Part shown: in pieces, positions 28,942 to 36,126 of the stretch
Layout of the letters: the number at the start of each line of letters is the position of its first letter
Position numbering within the stretch: the first letter of the stretch is position 1
Notes under the pieces: model-generated
Database searches by the model: none
Seen by the model: only the letters and a program-made list of their open reading frames with translations
What the model was told of the DNA's origin: nothing
Assembly (NCBI RefSeq): GCF_012767755.2
Contig: NZ_AP023189.1
Span: 434,001-498,000 of the forward strand
From: Pseudomonas tohonis
GTDB lineage: Bacteria; Pseudomonadota; Gammaproteobacteria; Pseudomonadales; Pseudomonadaceae
Direction: 5' to 3'
Length of the DNA: 64,000 nucleotides
Position numbers and translations under genes: made by a program

Positions 28942-30432
28942 TCAGCGCAGCTGGAACCAGGTGGTCTTCAGCTGGCTGTACTTGTCGAAGGAGTGCAGCG
29001 AGAGGTCGCGCCCGAAACCCGATTGCCGGCCGCCGCCGAAGGGCACGGTGACGTCCAGCGCGTCCACGGTGTTCACCGACACGGTGCCCGCCTTGAGCGC
29101 GCGGGCGACGCGGTGGGCGCGGTGCAGGTCGTCGCTCCACACCGAGGCGGCCAGGCCGTAGACGCTGTCGTTGGCGAGGCGGATGGCTTCCTCCTCGCTG
29201 TCGAATGCGCTGATGGCCAGCACCGGGCCGAAGACCTCCTCGCGCGCCAGGGTCATGTCGCTGCGCACATCGGCGAAGACGGTGGGCTCGACGAAGTTGC
29301 TCGAGCCGTTGAAGGTCAGGCGCCGGCCACCGGCCAGCAGCCGCGCGCCCTGGCCCTGGGCGCCCTCGATGAAGGCCATGACGCGGCCGGTCTGCGCCGC
29401 ATCGACGATGGCGCCGGCACGGCTGGCCGGGTCCAGCGGGTCGCCGGGCATCCAGTCGCGGGCCTTGGCCAGCAGGCGCTCGATGAATTCGTCCTGGATG
29501 GAGCGCTGCACGTAGAGGCGCGAGTTGGCCGAGCACACCTCGCCCTGGTTGAAGAAGATGCCGAAGGCGGCCTTCTCGGCGGCCAGGTCGAGGTCGCGGC
29601 AGTCCTCGAACACCAGGTTCGGGCTCTTGCCACCGCACTCCAGCCAGACCTGCTTGAGGTTGGACTGGGCCGAATAACCCATGAAGTACTTGCCCACCTG
29701 GGTGGAGCCGGTGAACACCAGGCAGTCCACGTCCGGGTGCAGGCCGAGGGCGCGGCCGGCGCTCTCGCCCAGGCCCGGCACCACGTTGAGCACGCCCTCG
29801 GGGATGCCGGCCTCCAGGGCCAGTTCGCCCAGGCGCAGGGCGGAGAAGGGCGACTGCTCGGCGGGCTTGAGCACCACGCTGTTGCCGGCGGCGAGCGCCG
29901 GGGCCAGCTTCCAGGCGGCCATGTCGAGGGGGAAGTTCCAGGGCACCACGGCGGCGACCACGCCCAGCGCTTCGCGGGTGATGGTGGCCAGGGTCCCGGG
30001 GGCGGTGGGCGCCACCTGGTCGTAGAGCTTGTCCAGCGCCTCGCCGTACCAGGCGAAGACGTTGGCGGCGCCGGGCACGTCGATGGTGTAGGCGTCCATC
30101 ACCGGCTTGCCCATGTCGAGGGAGTCCAGCAGGGCCAGCTCCTCGCGGTGGGCCAGCATCAGCTCGGCCAGGCGCAGCAGCACCTTCTTGCGCTCCACCG
30201 GCGCCATGCGTGCCCAGGGGCCCTGCTCGAAGGCGCGGCGGGCGCTGCGCACGGCGAGGTCCACCTCGGCCTCGCCGCAGGCGGCGACGCGGGCCAGGAG
30301 CTGGTTGGTCGCGGGGTTGATGGAATCGAAGGTGGCGCCGGATGCGGCGGATACCAGGCGGCCGTCGATGAGCGCCTGGTCAATGAATGCTTGCCGGGCA
30401 GCTCGCTGCTGCCAATAGCCGAGATCGAACAC
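28942..30432 (-). CDS. Aldehyde dehydrogenase (PuuC/KauB-like)
   Basis: 496 residues, NAD(P)-dependent aldehyde dehydrogenase superfamily. It shows the PWNFPLDMAAWKLAPALAAG stretch, FTGSTQVGKYF, the general base Glu265 in LECGGKSPN, and the nucleophile Cys300 in NQGEVCSANSR. PuuC-type enzymes oxidise gamma-glutamylaminobutyraldehyde, 4-aminobutyraldehyde or 3-aminopropionaldehyde. It heads a minus-strand set with a polyamine-type binding protein, an APC permease and a SpuC-like aminotransferase, so its aldehyde is probably the transamination product. Its upstream region carries a 73-bp element shared with the flavin monooxygenase operon. Confidence 0.93.
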   Translation of the reverse strand: MFDLGYWQQRAARQAFIDQALIDGRLVSAASGATFDSINPATNQLLARVAACGEAEVDLAVRSARRAFEQGPWARMAPVERKKVLLRLAELMLAHREELALLDSLDMGKPVMDAYTIDVPGAANVFAWYGEALDKLYDQVAPTAPGTLATITREALGVVAAVVPWNFPLDMAAWKLAPALAAGNSVVLKPAEQSPFSALRLGELALEAGIPEGVLNVVPGLGESAGRALGLHPDVDCLVFTGSTQVGKYFMGYSAQSNLKQVWLECGGKSPNLVFEDCRDLDLAAEKAAFGIFFNQGEVCSANSRLYVQRSIQDEFIERLLAKARDWMPGDPLDPASRAGAIVDAAQTGRVMAFIEGAQGQGARLLAGGRRLTFNGSSNFVEPTVFADVRSDMTLAREEVFGPVLAISAFDSEEEAIRLANDSVYGLAASVWSDDLHRAHRVARALKAGTVSVNTVDALDVTVPFGGGRQSGFGRDLSLHSFDKYSQLKTTWFQLR

Positions 30433-30486
30433 GCTGCACTCCCACTCGACCGTCTTCGCGGTCTGGTTGTTATTCGTGACTGGCTT

Positions 30487-30559
30487 GATGGTGCGACAGA
30501 GTTCGGCTTAGGAAAATTATTAAAAATATGCTCGCTGGATAAGAAAAAGCTCGGTAGCG
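30487..30559 (-). promoter_or_regulatory. Shared 73-bp upstream element, copy 1 (aldehyde dehydrogenase)
   Basis: It matches 34727-34799 without gaps, with 67 of 73 bases identical by my count, including 25 consecutive AT-rich bases around AAAATTATTAAAAATATG. It ends 55 bp upstream of the aldehyde dehydrogenase start. Both copies point the same way relative to a minus-strand catabolic gene. It is likely a promoter or operator for a shared regulator. The rest of the 527-bp gap 30433-30959 is REP-like repeats. Confidence 0.8.
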
Positions 30560-30673
30560 GAACCGCGCGCAAAGAGGCCTGCCGGCCTGGGCTCCAGCCT
30601 GGGGCGTCGGGGGGGCGGGGTGCGCCATCGGGGTGCAGAAACCCAGAAAAACAGGGGGTGCCGAACGGGCTCC

Positions 30674-30937
30674 TGTAGGGGCGAATTCATTCGCCCGCCG
30701 CCCACAGGCGGCCTTGTAGGAGCGGATTCATCCGCGATGGATCCAGGCCCAGGCAAGGCCTCACCTTGGGTCGTCCGCCTCGATCCAACTCCGTAGCCCG
30801 GGCTTCAGCCCGGGGGTGGCAGGGCATCGTCCCGGACTGAAGTCCGGGCTACACGAGCAGACCGCGCCGGAGGGGTTCCGCAGGGGGCGCATGTGCCTCG
30901 CCGATGCATCGCTGGTGGGCTGAAGCCCACCCTACGG
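30674..30937. repeat. Cluster of five REP-like palindromes
   Basis: Within 264 bp there are GGCGAATTCATTCGCC (30680-30695), GCGGATTCATCCGCG (about 30721-30736), CCCGGGCTTCAGCCCGGG (30797-30814), CCCGGACTGAAGTCCGGG (30831-30848) and GGTGGGCTGAAGCCCACC (30914-30931). They belong to at least two palindrome families that recur at 24551, 24672, 35827 and 37215-37263. No coding potential is convincing here. Confidence 0.8.
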
Positions 30938-30959
30938 TTGCGGGTGTGCGAAAGGTGGA

Positions 30960-32123
30960 TCAGCTCGGGTCTACCAGGTAGTCGGCCAGGCGCAGGAGCA
31001 TGGCGTCGCAGGCGTGGAGCTGTTCGAGGCTGATGAACTCGTCGGGCTTGTGCCCCTGGTCCATGCTGCCGGGGCCGCAGACCACGGTGGGGATGCCGGC
31101 CTGGTCGAACAGCCCTCCCTCGGTGCCGAAGGCGACGGTGCCGAATTCGCTGGAGCCGGCGATCCGCGCCAGCAGCCGTGCGGCGTCGCTGTCGGGCTGG
31201 GTGGCGAGGCCGGGGTAGGCGCTCAGGCTCTGCAGCCGTATGCCGGTATCGGCCTGCACCGCCTGCATCGTCGGCAACAGCTCGGACTCGGCGTAGCGCT
31301 GCAGCTCATCCGCCACCTGCTGGGCATCGAAGCCGGGCAGGGCGCGGACCTCGAAGTCGAACTCGCATTCCGCCGGGACTATGTTCAGTGCCCGGCCGCC
31401 CTTGATCAGGCCGGTCTGCACCGTGGAGAAGGGCGGGTCGAAGCGCGGGTCGTGGTGCTCGATGCGGGCCAGCCGCGTGCCGATATCGCCCAGCTTGCCG
31501 ATCAGCCGCGCGGCGTATTCGATGGCGTTGACGCCCTGGGGGGCATAGGCGGAATGGCAGGCGGCGCCCTGCACCTGGCAGCGCATGGCCAGCTTGCCCT
31601 TGTGGCCGAGCACCGGCTTGAGTTCGGTGGGCTCGCCGATCAGGCACAACAGCGGCTTGTGCGGGCGCTTCTCCAGCTCGGCGAGCATGCTGCGCACGCC
31701 GAGGCAGCCGACTTCCTCGTCATAGGAGAAGGCCAGGTGCACCGGCACCTGAAGCGGGCGTTCGAGGAAGCGCGGCACCGCCGCCAGCACGGACGCGATG
31801 AAGCCCTTCATGTCGGCGGTGCCGCGCCCGTAGAGGCGGCCGTCGCGCTCGCTCAGGCGGAAGGGCGGAAGGGTCCAGGCCTGCCCGTCCACCGGCACCA
31901 CGTCGGTGTGCCCGGACAGCACGACGCCACCCCGCTCGCGCGGGCCGAGGGTGGCGAAGAGGTTGGCCTTGGTGCCTTCCGGGTTGTGGAACAGCTCGCT
32001 GTCCACGCCGAAGCCGGCGAGGTAGTCGCGGATGAAGGCGATCAGCTCCAGGTTGGAGTCCCGGCTGACGGTGGCGAAGCCGATCAGCCGCTCCAGCAGG
32101 TCGCGGCTGCTCGCCTCACTCAT
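30960..32123 (-). CDS. M20-family peptidase, ArgE-like (acetylornithine deacetylase family)
   Basis: 387 residues. Zn-binding motifs of M20 enzymes are present: LSGHTDVVPVD (His and Asp), DMKGF, the catalytic glutamates in DEEVGCLG, and a C-terminal histidine near CGPGSMDQGHKPDE. It most resembles ArgE, which deacetylates N-acetylornithine. As the last gene of an operon with a flavin monooxygenase, a RidA and a DUF1028 protein, it more likely cleaves an N-acyl or N-formyl amino-acid intermediate than serving arginine synthesis. It overlaps the DUF1028 gene by 8 bp. This is inference from context. Confidence 0.88.
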   Translation of the reverse strand: MSEASSRDLLERLIGFATVSRDSNLELIAFIRDYLAGFGVDSELFHNPEGTKANLFATLGPRERGGVVLSGHTDVVPVDGQAWTLPPFRLSERDGRLYGRGTADMKGFIASVLAAVPRFLERPLQVPVHLAFSYDEEVGCLGVRSMLAELEKRPHKPLLCLIGEPTELKPVLGHKGKLAMRCQVQGAACHSAYAPQGVNAIEYAARLIGKLGDIGTRLARIEHHDPRFDPPFSTVQTGLIKGGRALNIVPAECEFDFEVRALPGFDAQQVADELQRYAESELLPTMQAVQADTGIRLQSLSAYPGLATQPDSDAARLLARIAGSSEFGTVAFGTEGGLFDQAGIPTVVCGPGSMDQGHKPDEFISLEQLHACDAMLLRLADYLVDPS

Positions 32124-32793
32124 CGCCGGGCACCCCGTAGCTGGGCGCTGCCGTCGGGTCCAGGGCGCGGGTGATGTAGTCCTGCATCTGCGGGCGGTAG
32201 GCCTGCCAGAGGCCGTCGAGGCGGCCGATGGGGTCCTCGTCCGCCCAGTCCACGCGCAGGTCGACGATGGGCCAGGTGAGGTCGTCCACTACCTTGAGCG
32301 CCGCCGAATGCACCGGGCCGGCCTCGCCCCCGGCGGCCATCGCCGCGTGCATGGCCGCCAGCAGCCGGTCGGCCAGGAGCCCCGGCGCGTTTTCGAAGGC
32401 CTGCACCATGGCGTCGATCACCCCGGTGCCCGAGAGCAGGTTGCCGGCCGCCACGCATTGCTCGCCGGCCACGGCGTTGTGCAGGCCCAGGGCCTCCTTG
32501 CCGCTGAACAGGGCGGTGCGGCCCTGGCCGTCGATCACCGTCACCTGGCGGTACTGGCTCCAGCCGTTGGCATGCAGCGCCCGGTCCAGGGCGGCGGCGG
32601 GTTCGAGGTGCTGGTGCTCCAGCAGGTCGAGGATCTGCGGGCCCAGGGCCGGCAGGGTGACGTTCTGGGTGGCCACCGCGCCGACACCGGCGCGCAGCCA
32701 GGGGCAGCGGGCGCCGACGGCGATGCTGGAGGAGCTGATGGCGATGCCCAGCTGCCCGGTGTCCGCGCAGCGGCCGATGATCGAGAAAGTCAT
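32116..32793 (-). CDS. DUF1028-family protein (Ntn-hydrolase-like)
   Basis: 225 residues starting MTFSIIGRCADTGQLGIAIS, with GARCPWLRAGVGAVATQN and GLHNAVAGEQCVAAGNLLSG, the typical blocks of DUF1028. Members are placed in the Ntn-hydrolase superfamily and their reaction is not established to my knowledge. It is often found beside RidA and M20 genes, as here: the start is 10 bp after the RidA stop and the end overlaps the M20 gene. A hydrolytic role on an amide product of the flavin monooxygenase step is a reasonable guess only. Confidence 0.87.
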   Translation of the reverse strand: MTFSIIGRCADTGQLGIAISSSSIAVGARCPWLRAGVGAVATQNVTLPALGPQILDLLEHQHLEPAAALDRALHANGWSQYRQVTVIDGQGRTALFSGKEALGLHNAVAGEQCVAAGNLLSGTGVIDAMVQAFENAPGLLADRLLAAMHAAMAAGGEAGPVHSAALKVVDDLTWPIVDLRVDWADEDPIGRLDGLWQAYRPQMQDYITRALDPTAAPSYGVPGDE

Positions 32794-32803
32794 GGGTCGC
32801 TCC

Positions 32804-33232
32804 TCAGCGCTGCGGCTGCCAGTCGTCCGGGATCACCGCGATCACGTCGATCTCCATCAGCCACTGGGGCTGCCCCAGGGCCGAGACCACCAGGCCGGTG
32901 GAGATGGGGAACACGCCCTTCAGCCACTTGCCCACTTCCTGGTAGACCGGTTCGCGGTAGCGCGGGTCGACCAGGTAGGTGGTGGTCTTGACGATGTGCG
33001 AGAGGTCGCTGCCGGCTTCCTCCAGCAGCTGCTTGAGGTTCTTCATGGCCTGCTCGGTCTGCGCGCGCGGGTCGCCCAGGCCCACCAGGTTGCCGTCGAA
33101 GTCGGTGCCGACCTGGCCGCGCACGTACACGGTATTGCCGGCGCGCACGGCCTGGCAGAGGTCGTTGTCCAGGGACTGGTTGGGGTAGGTGTCCTTGGTG
33201 TTGAACATGCGGATGCGGGTATGGGTGGGCAT
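32804..33232 (-). CDS. RidA-family protein (enamine/imine deaminase type)
   Basis: 142 residues from the ATG at 33232; its A is shared with the TGA of the flavin monooxygenase gene. The RidA/YjgF fold is indicated by GNTVYVRGQVGTDFDGNLVG, EQAMKNLKQLLEEAG, LSHIVKTTTYLVD and the C-terminal LMEIDVIAVI. The canonical catalytic arginine of RidA proteins is usually in an R-x-x-V-E context near residue 105; here the equivalent segment reads GLVVSALGQPQWLMEID and lacks it, so it may belong to a non-deaminase Rid subgroup. RidA proteins remove reactive imines made by flavin or PLP enzymes, which fits the operon. Confidence 0.85.
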   Translation of the reverse strand: MPTHTRIRMFNTKDTYPNQSLDNDLCQAVRAGNTVYVRGQVGTDFDGNLVGLGDPRAQTEQAMKNLKQLLEEAGSDLSHIVKTTTYLVDPRYREPVYQEVGKWLKGVFPISTGLVVSALGQPQWLMEIDVIAVIPDDWQPQR

Positions 33233-34578
33233 CAACTTACTCCCATGATGCTGGCTTTCTGGGCGGGCGAATCGGCCTGCGGGGCCCTGGGGCTGCCGTT
33301 CAGGCCGCCTTCCTGCTGGCGCTGCGAGGCGTCGCGGTAGGCGAGGTACTTGCGTTGGGTGGCGATGTGGTCGGCGATGTGCTTGGCGTCGTGCCACACG
33401 CCCCAGATGAAGGTGGAGCCACGGCGTGACAGCCAGGGCAGCCCGACGAAATACACGCCCGGTTCGCTGGAGACGCCGCGCTGGTGGCGGGGCTTGCCCT
33501 GGTCGTCGAAGGCGTTCACCTGCAGCCAGCTGAAGTCCACGGAGTAGCCGGTGGCCCAGATGATCGAGGTGACGCCGGCGGCGGCCAGGTCCAGCTCGAG
33601 CAGCGGATGGGTGATGCATTCCGGGTCCGGCCGCTTGCGGCGCGCCTCGGGCTCCTCCGGCAGGTCGAGGCCGTTGCGGGCGATGTAGGCATCGGCGGCA
33701 TCCAGCAGCGACAGGTAGTTCTCGTCGCCCCGGGCGATGTTCTCGGCCAGGTCGTCATTGAATTTCGCCACGCCGTTCTCGAAGGATTTCGTCAGCCCCA
33801 CCAGGGTGATGCCCTGGCTGGCCAGGTCGCGGAAGTCCACGGTGTGGCCGCCCCGGGCGCCGCTGACGGCGATGGTGACGTGCTCGCGGCCCGGTTGCGC
33901 GGCTTCCGCGTCCCACAGGCCGAGTACGCCCAGCCACCAGCAGAAGTCGCGGTTGCGGTAGCTGCGCGGCGGACGGTCGTGGGCGCCCACCGAGAGGTAG
34001 ACCTTGCGCCCGGCCCGCATCAGCTCGTCGGCGATCTGTACGCCGGAGGAGCCGCCCCCGACCACCAGCACGGCGCCTGCGGGCAATTGCTGCGGGTTGT
34101 AGTAGGCGGCGGAGTGGATCTGGTGGAGCGCGCCCTGCGTCGGGGCGATGGCCGGGATCACCGGCCGCTGGAAGGGGCCGGTGGCGGAGACCACGCGGTT
34201 GGCCTGGATCACGCCGATGGAGGTCTCGACGGTGAAGCCCGGGCGGTCGGGGTTGCGCACCACCTTCTTCACCTCGACGCCGGTGCGGATCGGTGCGTTG
34301 ATCTGCCGGGCGTAGGCGACGAAGTAGTCCGCCACCTGCTCCTTGCCGGGGAACTCATCCGGGCCGACGTCGAATTCCATGCCCGGGAAGCGGTCGTGCC
34401 AGGCCGGGCCGTTGGCCACCAGCGAATCCCAGCGCCCGCTGCGCCAGGCTTCGGCGATACGGCTGCGCTCCAGCACCAGGTGCGGCACGCCGAGCTTGCC
34501 CAGGTGTTCGCTCATGGCCACGCCGGCCTGTCCCGCGCCAACGACGAGCGTATCGATTTCTATGGTTTCAACGGTCAT
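33232..34578 (-). CDS. Flavin-containing monooxygenase (CzcO/FMO-like)
   Basis: 448 residues from the ATG at 34578, with AGAAGGA upstream; longer in-frame extensions run through the regulatory region and are rejected. It has the FAD motif VVGAGQAGVAMSEHLG near the N terminus, an FMO-like linker ending HQIHSAAYYN, the NADPH motif VVGGGSSGVQIADEL in the middle and the WATGYSVDFSW segment. Such enzymes hydroxylate amines or sulfides, or do Baeyer-Villiger oxidation, with NADPH and oxygen. It heads the FMO, RidA, DUF1028, M20 operon and is divergent from a LysR gene, its likely regulator. Confidence 0.9.
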   Translation of the reverse strand: MTVETIEIDTLVVGAGQAGVAMSEHLGKLGVPHLVLERSRIAEAWRSGRWDSLVANGPAWHDRFPGMEFDVGPDEFPGKEQVADYFVAYARQINAPIRTGVEVKKVVRNPDRPGFTVETSIGVIQANRVVSATGPFQRPVIPAIAPTQGALHQIHSAAYYNPQQLPAGAVLVVGGGSSGVQIADELMRAGRKVYLSVGAHDRPPRSYRNRDFCWWLGVLGLWDAEAAQPGREHVTIAVSGARGGHTVDFRDLASQGITLVGLTKSFENGVAKFNDDLAENIARGDENYLSLLDAADAYIARNGLDLPEEPEARRKRPDPECITHPLLELDLAAAGVTSIIWATGYSVDFSWLQVNAFDDQGKPRHQRGVSSEPGVYFVGLPWLSRRGSTFIWGVWHDAKHIADHIATQRKYLAYRDASQRQQEGGLNGSPRAPQADSPAQKASIMGVS

Positions 34579-34726
34579 GTGTCTGTCCTTCTGCAAGGCG
34601 ATTCGCGGTTGTCGGGCGGTGCTGCGGGGCGGGACGGGGGCGAGGCGCGAGGTGGCCGGGGGCGGACAGGCTGCACTTGCTCGCCGACCGTCTGCGCGGT
34701 CCGGGCTTCGTGAGTCGAGTGCAGCG

Positions 34727-34799
34727 GATGGTGCGATAGAGCTCGGCCGAGGAAAATTATTAAAAATATGCTCGGTGGATAAGAAAAAGCTCGGCAGCG
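34727..34799 (-). promoter_or_regulatory. Shared 73-bp upstream element, copy 2 (FMO operon / LysR gene)
   Basis: The partner of 30487-30559, in the 328-bp gap between the FMO operon (start 34578) and the divergent LysR gene (start 34907). On the plus strand it ends 107 bp before the LysR start; on the minus strand it lies 148 bp before the FMO start. Two GCTCG boxes 19 nt apart are present in both copies. A LysR-type operator or the promoter itself are the leading options. Nothing else is seen in the gap. Confidence 0.8.
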
Positions 34800-34906
34800 C
34801 GGCAGCCCATGCCGCGGTGCCTGGGGTATGTTTCGCAGGGACGATCCCCGCCCACAACAAGCTGCCCGGCCATGACCGCAGGTGGCACGCGACGCCGAGG
34901 TGCCCC

Positions 34907-35836
34907 GTGGCGAACTACACCCTGCGACAACTCAAGTACTTCGTGACGACCGTGGAGTGCGGCAGCGTGGCCGAGGCGTCGCGCAAGCTGTACATCGCGC
35001 AGCCGTCCATCTCCACTGCCATCAAGGGGCTGGAGGAAAGCTTCGGCGTGCAGTTGTTCATCCGCCACCACGCCCAGGGCGTGTCGCTCACCCCCAGCGG
35101 CTCGCGCTTCTACCGCAAGGCCCAGGACCTGCTGCGCATGGCCTGGGAATTCGAGCAGAACGCCCTGGCGGTGAACGACGTGGTGGCCGGGCAGATCGAC
35201 ATCGGCTGCTTCGAGACCGTGGCGCCGCTCTACCTGCCGGGGCTGATCGCGGGCTTTCGCGAGCGCTACCCGGGGGTGGAGATCCGCATCGGCGATGGCG
35301 AGCAGCAGGAGCTGGTGCAGGGCCTGACCGCCGGGCGCTTCGACCTGGCGATCCTCTACCAGCACGAGCTCGACGCCACCATCGAGACCGACCCGCTGAT
35401 GCCGCCGCAGCGGCCCTACGCGCTGCTGCCGGAGAACCACCGCTTCGCCCGCCAGTCCCAGGTGTCGCTGCGCGACCTGGTGCTGGAACCGATGATCCTG
35501 CTCGACGTGCAGCCGAGCCGGACCTACTTCGTCAGCCTGTTCGAGGAGCTCGGCCTGAGCCCCAACATCGGCTTCAGCTCGCCCTCCATCGAGATGGTGC
35601 GCGGCATGGTGGGGCAGGGCTTCGGCTTCTCGGTGCTGGTCACCCGGCCGCACTCCGAGTGCACCTACGACGGCAAGAAGGTGGTGATGGTGGACATCGC
35701 CGAGCCCGTCACCGGCTCCGGCCTGGTGGCCGCGTGGCTCAAGCGTGCGCAGCTGACCAAGCCGGCGCAGCTGTTCGTCGACTACTGCAAGGAGCACCTA
35801 CCCGGCGGCAGCGCGCCGGTGACATCCCCGGATTGA
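34907..35836 (+). CDS. LysR-type transcriptional regulator
   Basis: 309 residues from a GTG at 34907 with GAGG at 34897-34900; longer in-frame starts would cross the regulatory element. The winged-helix DNA-binding domain is at the start (LRQLKYFVTTVECGSVAEAS, then AQPSISTAIKGLEESFGVQLFIR in parts), and a substrate-binding domain follows (IDIGCFETVAPLYLPGLI, about residue 92 on). It is divergent from the FMO operon and probably controls it, and possibly the aldehyde dehydrogenase set, since both carry the shared element. Its stop codon falls in the loop of a CCGGA/TCCGG palindrome, part of the repeat region into which the IS110 element inserted. Confidence 0.92.
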   Translation: MANYTLRQLKYFVTTVECGSVAEASRKLYIAQPSISTAIKGLEESFGVQLFIRHHAQGVSLTPSGSRFYRKAQDLLRMAWEFEQNALAVNDVVAGQIDIGCFETVAPLYLPGLIAGFRERYPGVEIRIGDGEQQELVQGLTAGRFDLAILYQHELDATIETDPLMPPQRPYALLPENHRFARQSQVSLRDLVLEPMILLDVQPSRTYFVSLFEELGLSPNIGFSSPSIEMVRGMVGQGFGFSVLVTRPHSECTYDGKKVVMVDIAEPVTGSGLVAAWLKRAQLTKPAQLFVDYCKEHLPGGSAPVTSPD

Positions 35837-35857
35837 AGTCCGGAGGCACTCCGCTTT

Positions 35858-35898
35858 GATGGGTTTCGTACCTCGCGGAGCGCCGCCCGACCCATCCT
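35858..35898. repeat. Palindromic intergenic repeat interrupted by the IS110 element (left part)
   Basis: GATGGGT (35858-35864) and ACCCATC (35890-35896) are inverted arms, followed by the CT core at 35897-35898. The continuation ACGAAAG is found after the element at 37116-37122. The joined sequence ACCCATC-CT-ACGAAAG restores the repeat tail seen in the inverted copy at 37154-37184. Confidence 0.85.
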
Positions 35899-35930
35899 TG
35901 TATCTCGACTAATACCTCCACAGGGGTAAT

Positions 35931-36092
35931 AGTCCCCGACTGATCATCGGGGGAGGGGCTGGAAGTCGTATCCATCCTTAGGCCACGAGCCTGCAACGTA
36001 GATAGTGCTCCGCCCCTCCACACTCACTCGAACAGCCCGAACGGTATCCAGAGCCTCGAGCTCGCATTCACAAGGTTGGGCCGGGTGCAGTG
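35931..36092 (+). ncRNA. Predicted bridge RNA of the IS110 element
   Basis: Three consecutive hairpins are drawn by hand. The 5' stem-loop is CCCCGA (35934-35939) with TCGGGG (35947-35952). The target-binding loop has outer stem GGAGGGGC (35952-35959) with GCCCCTCC (36012-36019), cap AGGC/GCCT, and guides CCATCCT (35972-35978) and CGTAG (35997-36001). The donor-binding loop has outer stem CACTCACTCG (36021-36030) with 36082-36092 (one bulge), inner stem GCCCgAAC with GTTGGGC, cap GAGC/GCTC, and guides ACGGTATC (36041-36048) and ACAAG (36070-36074). The guides match the element's target and its own joined ends. The layout is that known for IS621; exact transcript ends are uncertain. Confidence 0.82.
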
Positions 36093-36126
36093 ATGATCGC
36101 GTCTGAACGGATCGAGAGGAGAATCC

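Noticed and set aside
30487..34799. A conserved leader peptide in the 73-bp repeated element (both copies read PSFFLS-EHIFNNFP on the minus strand)
   Set aside because: Most of the six differences change the amino acid, codons are AT-rich and unlike the genome's coding style, and no ribosome site or shared start codon is present. A DNA-level regulatory element explains the conservation better.
33232..34860. N-terminal extension of the flavin monooxygenase to 34860
   Set aside because: The extension crosses the regulatory element and has no homology-like motifs; the FAD motif lies right after the ATG at 34578, which has a good ribosome site.
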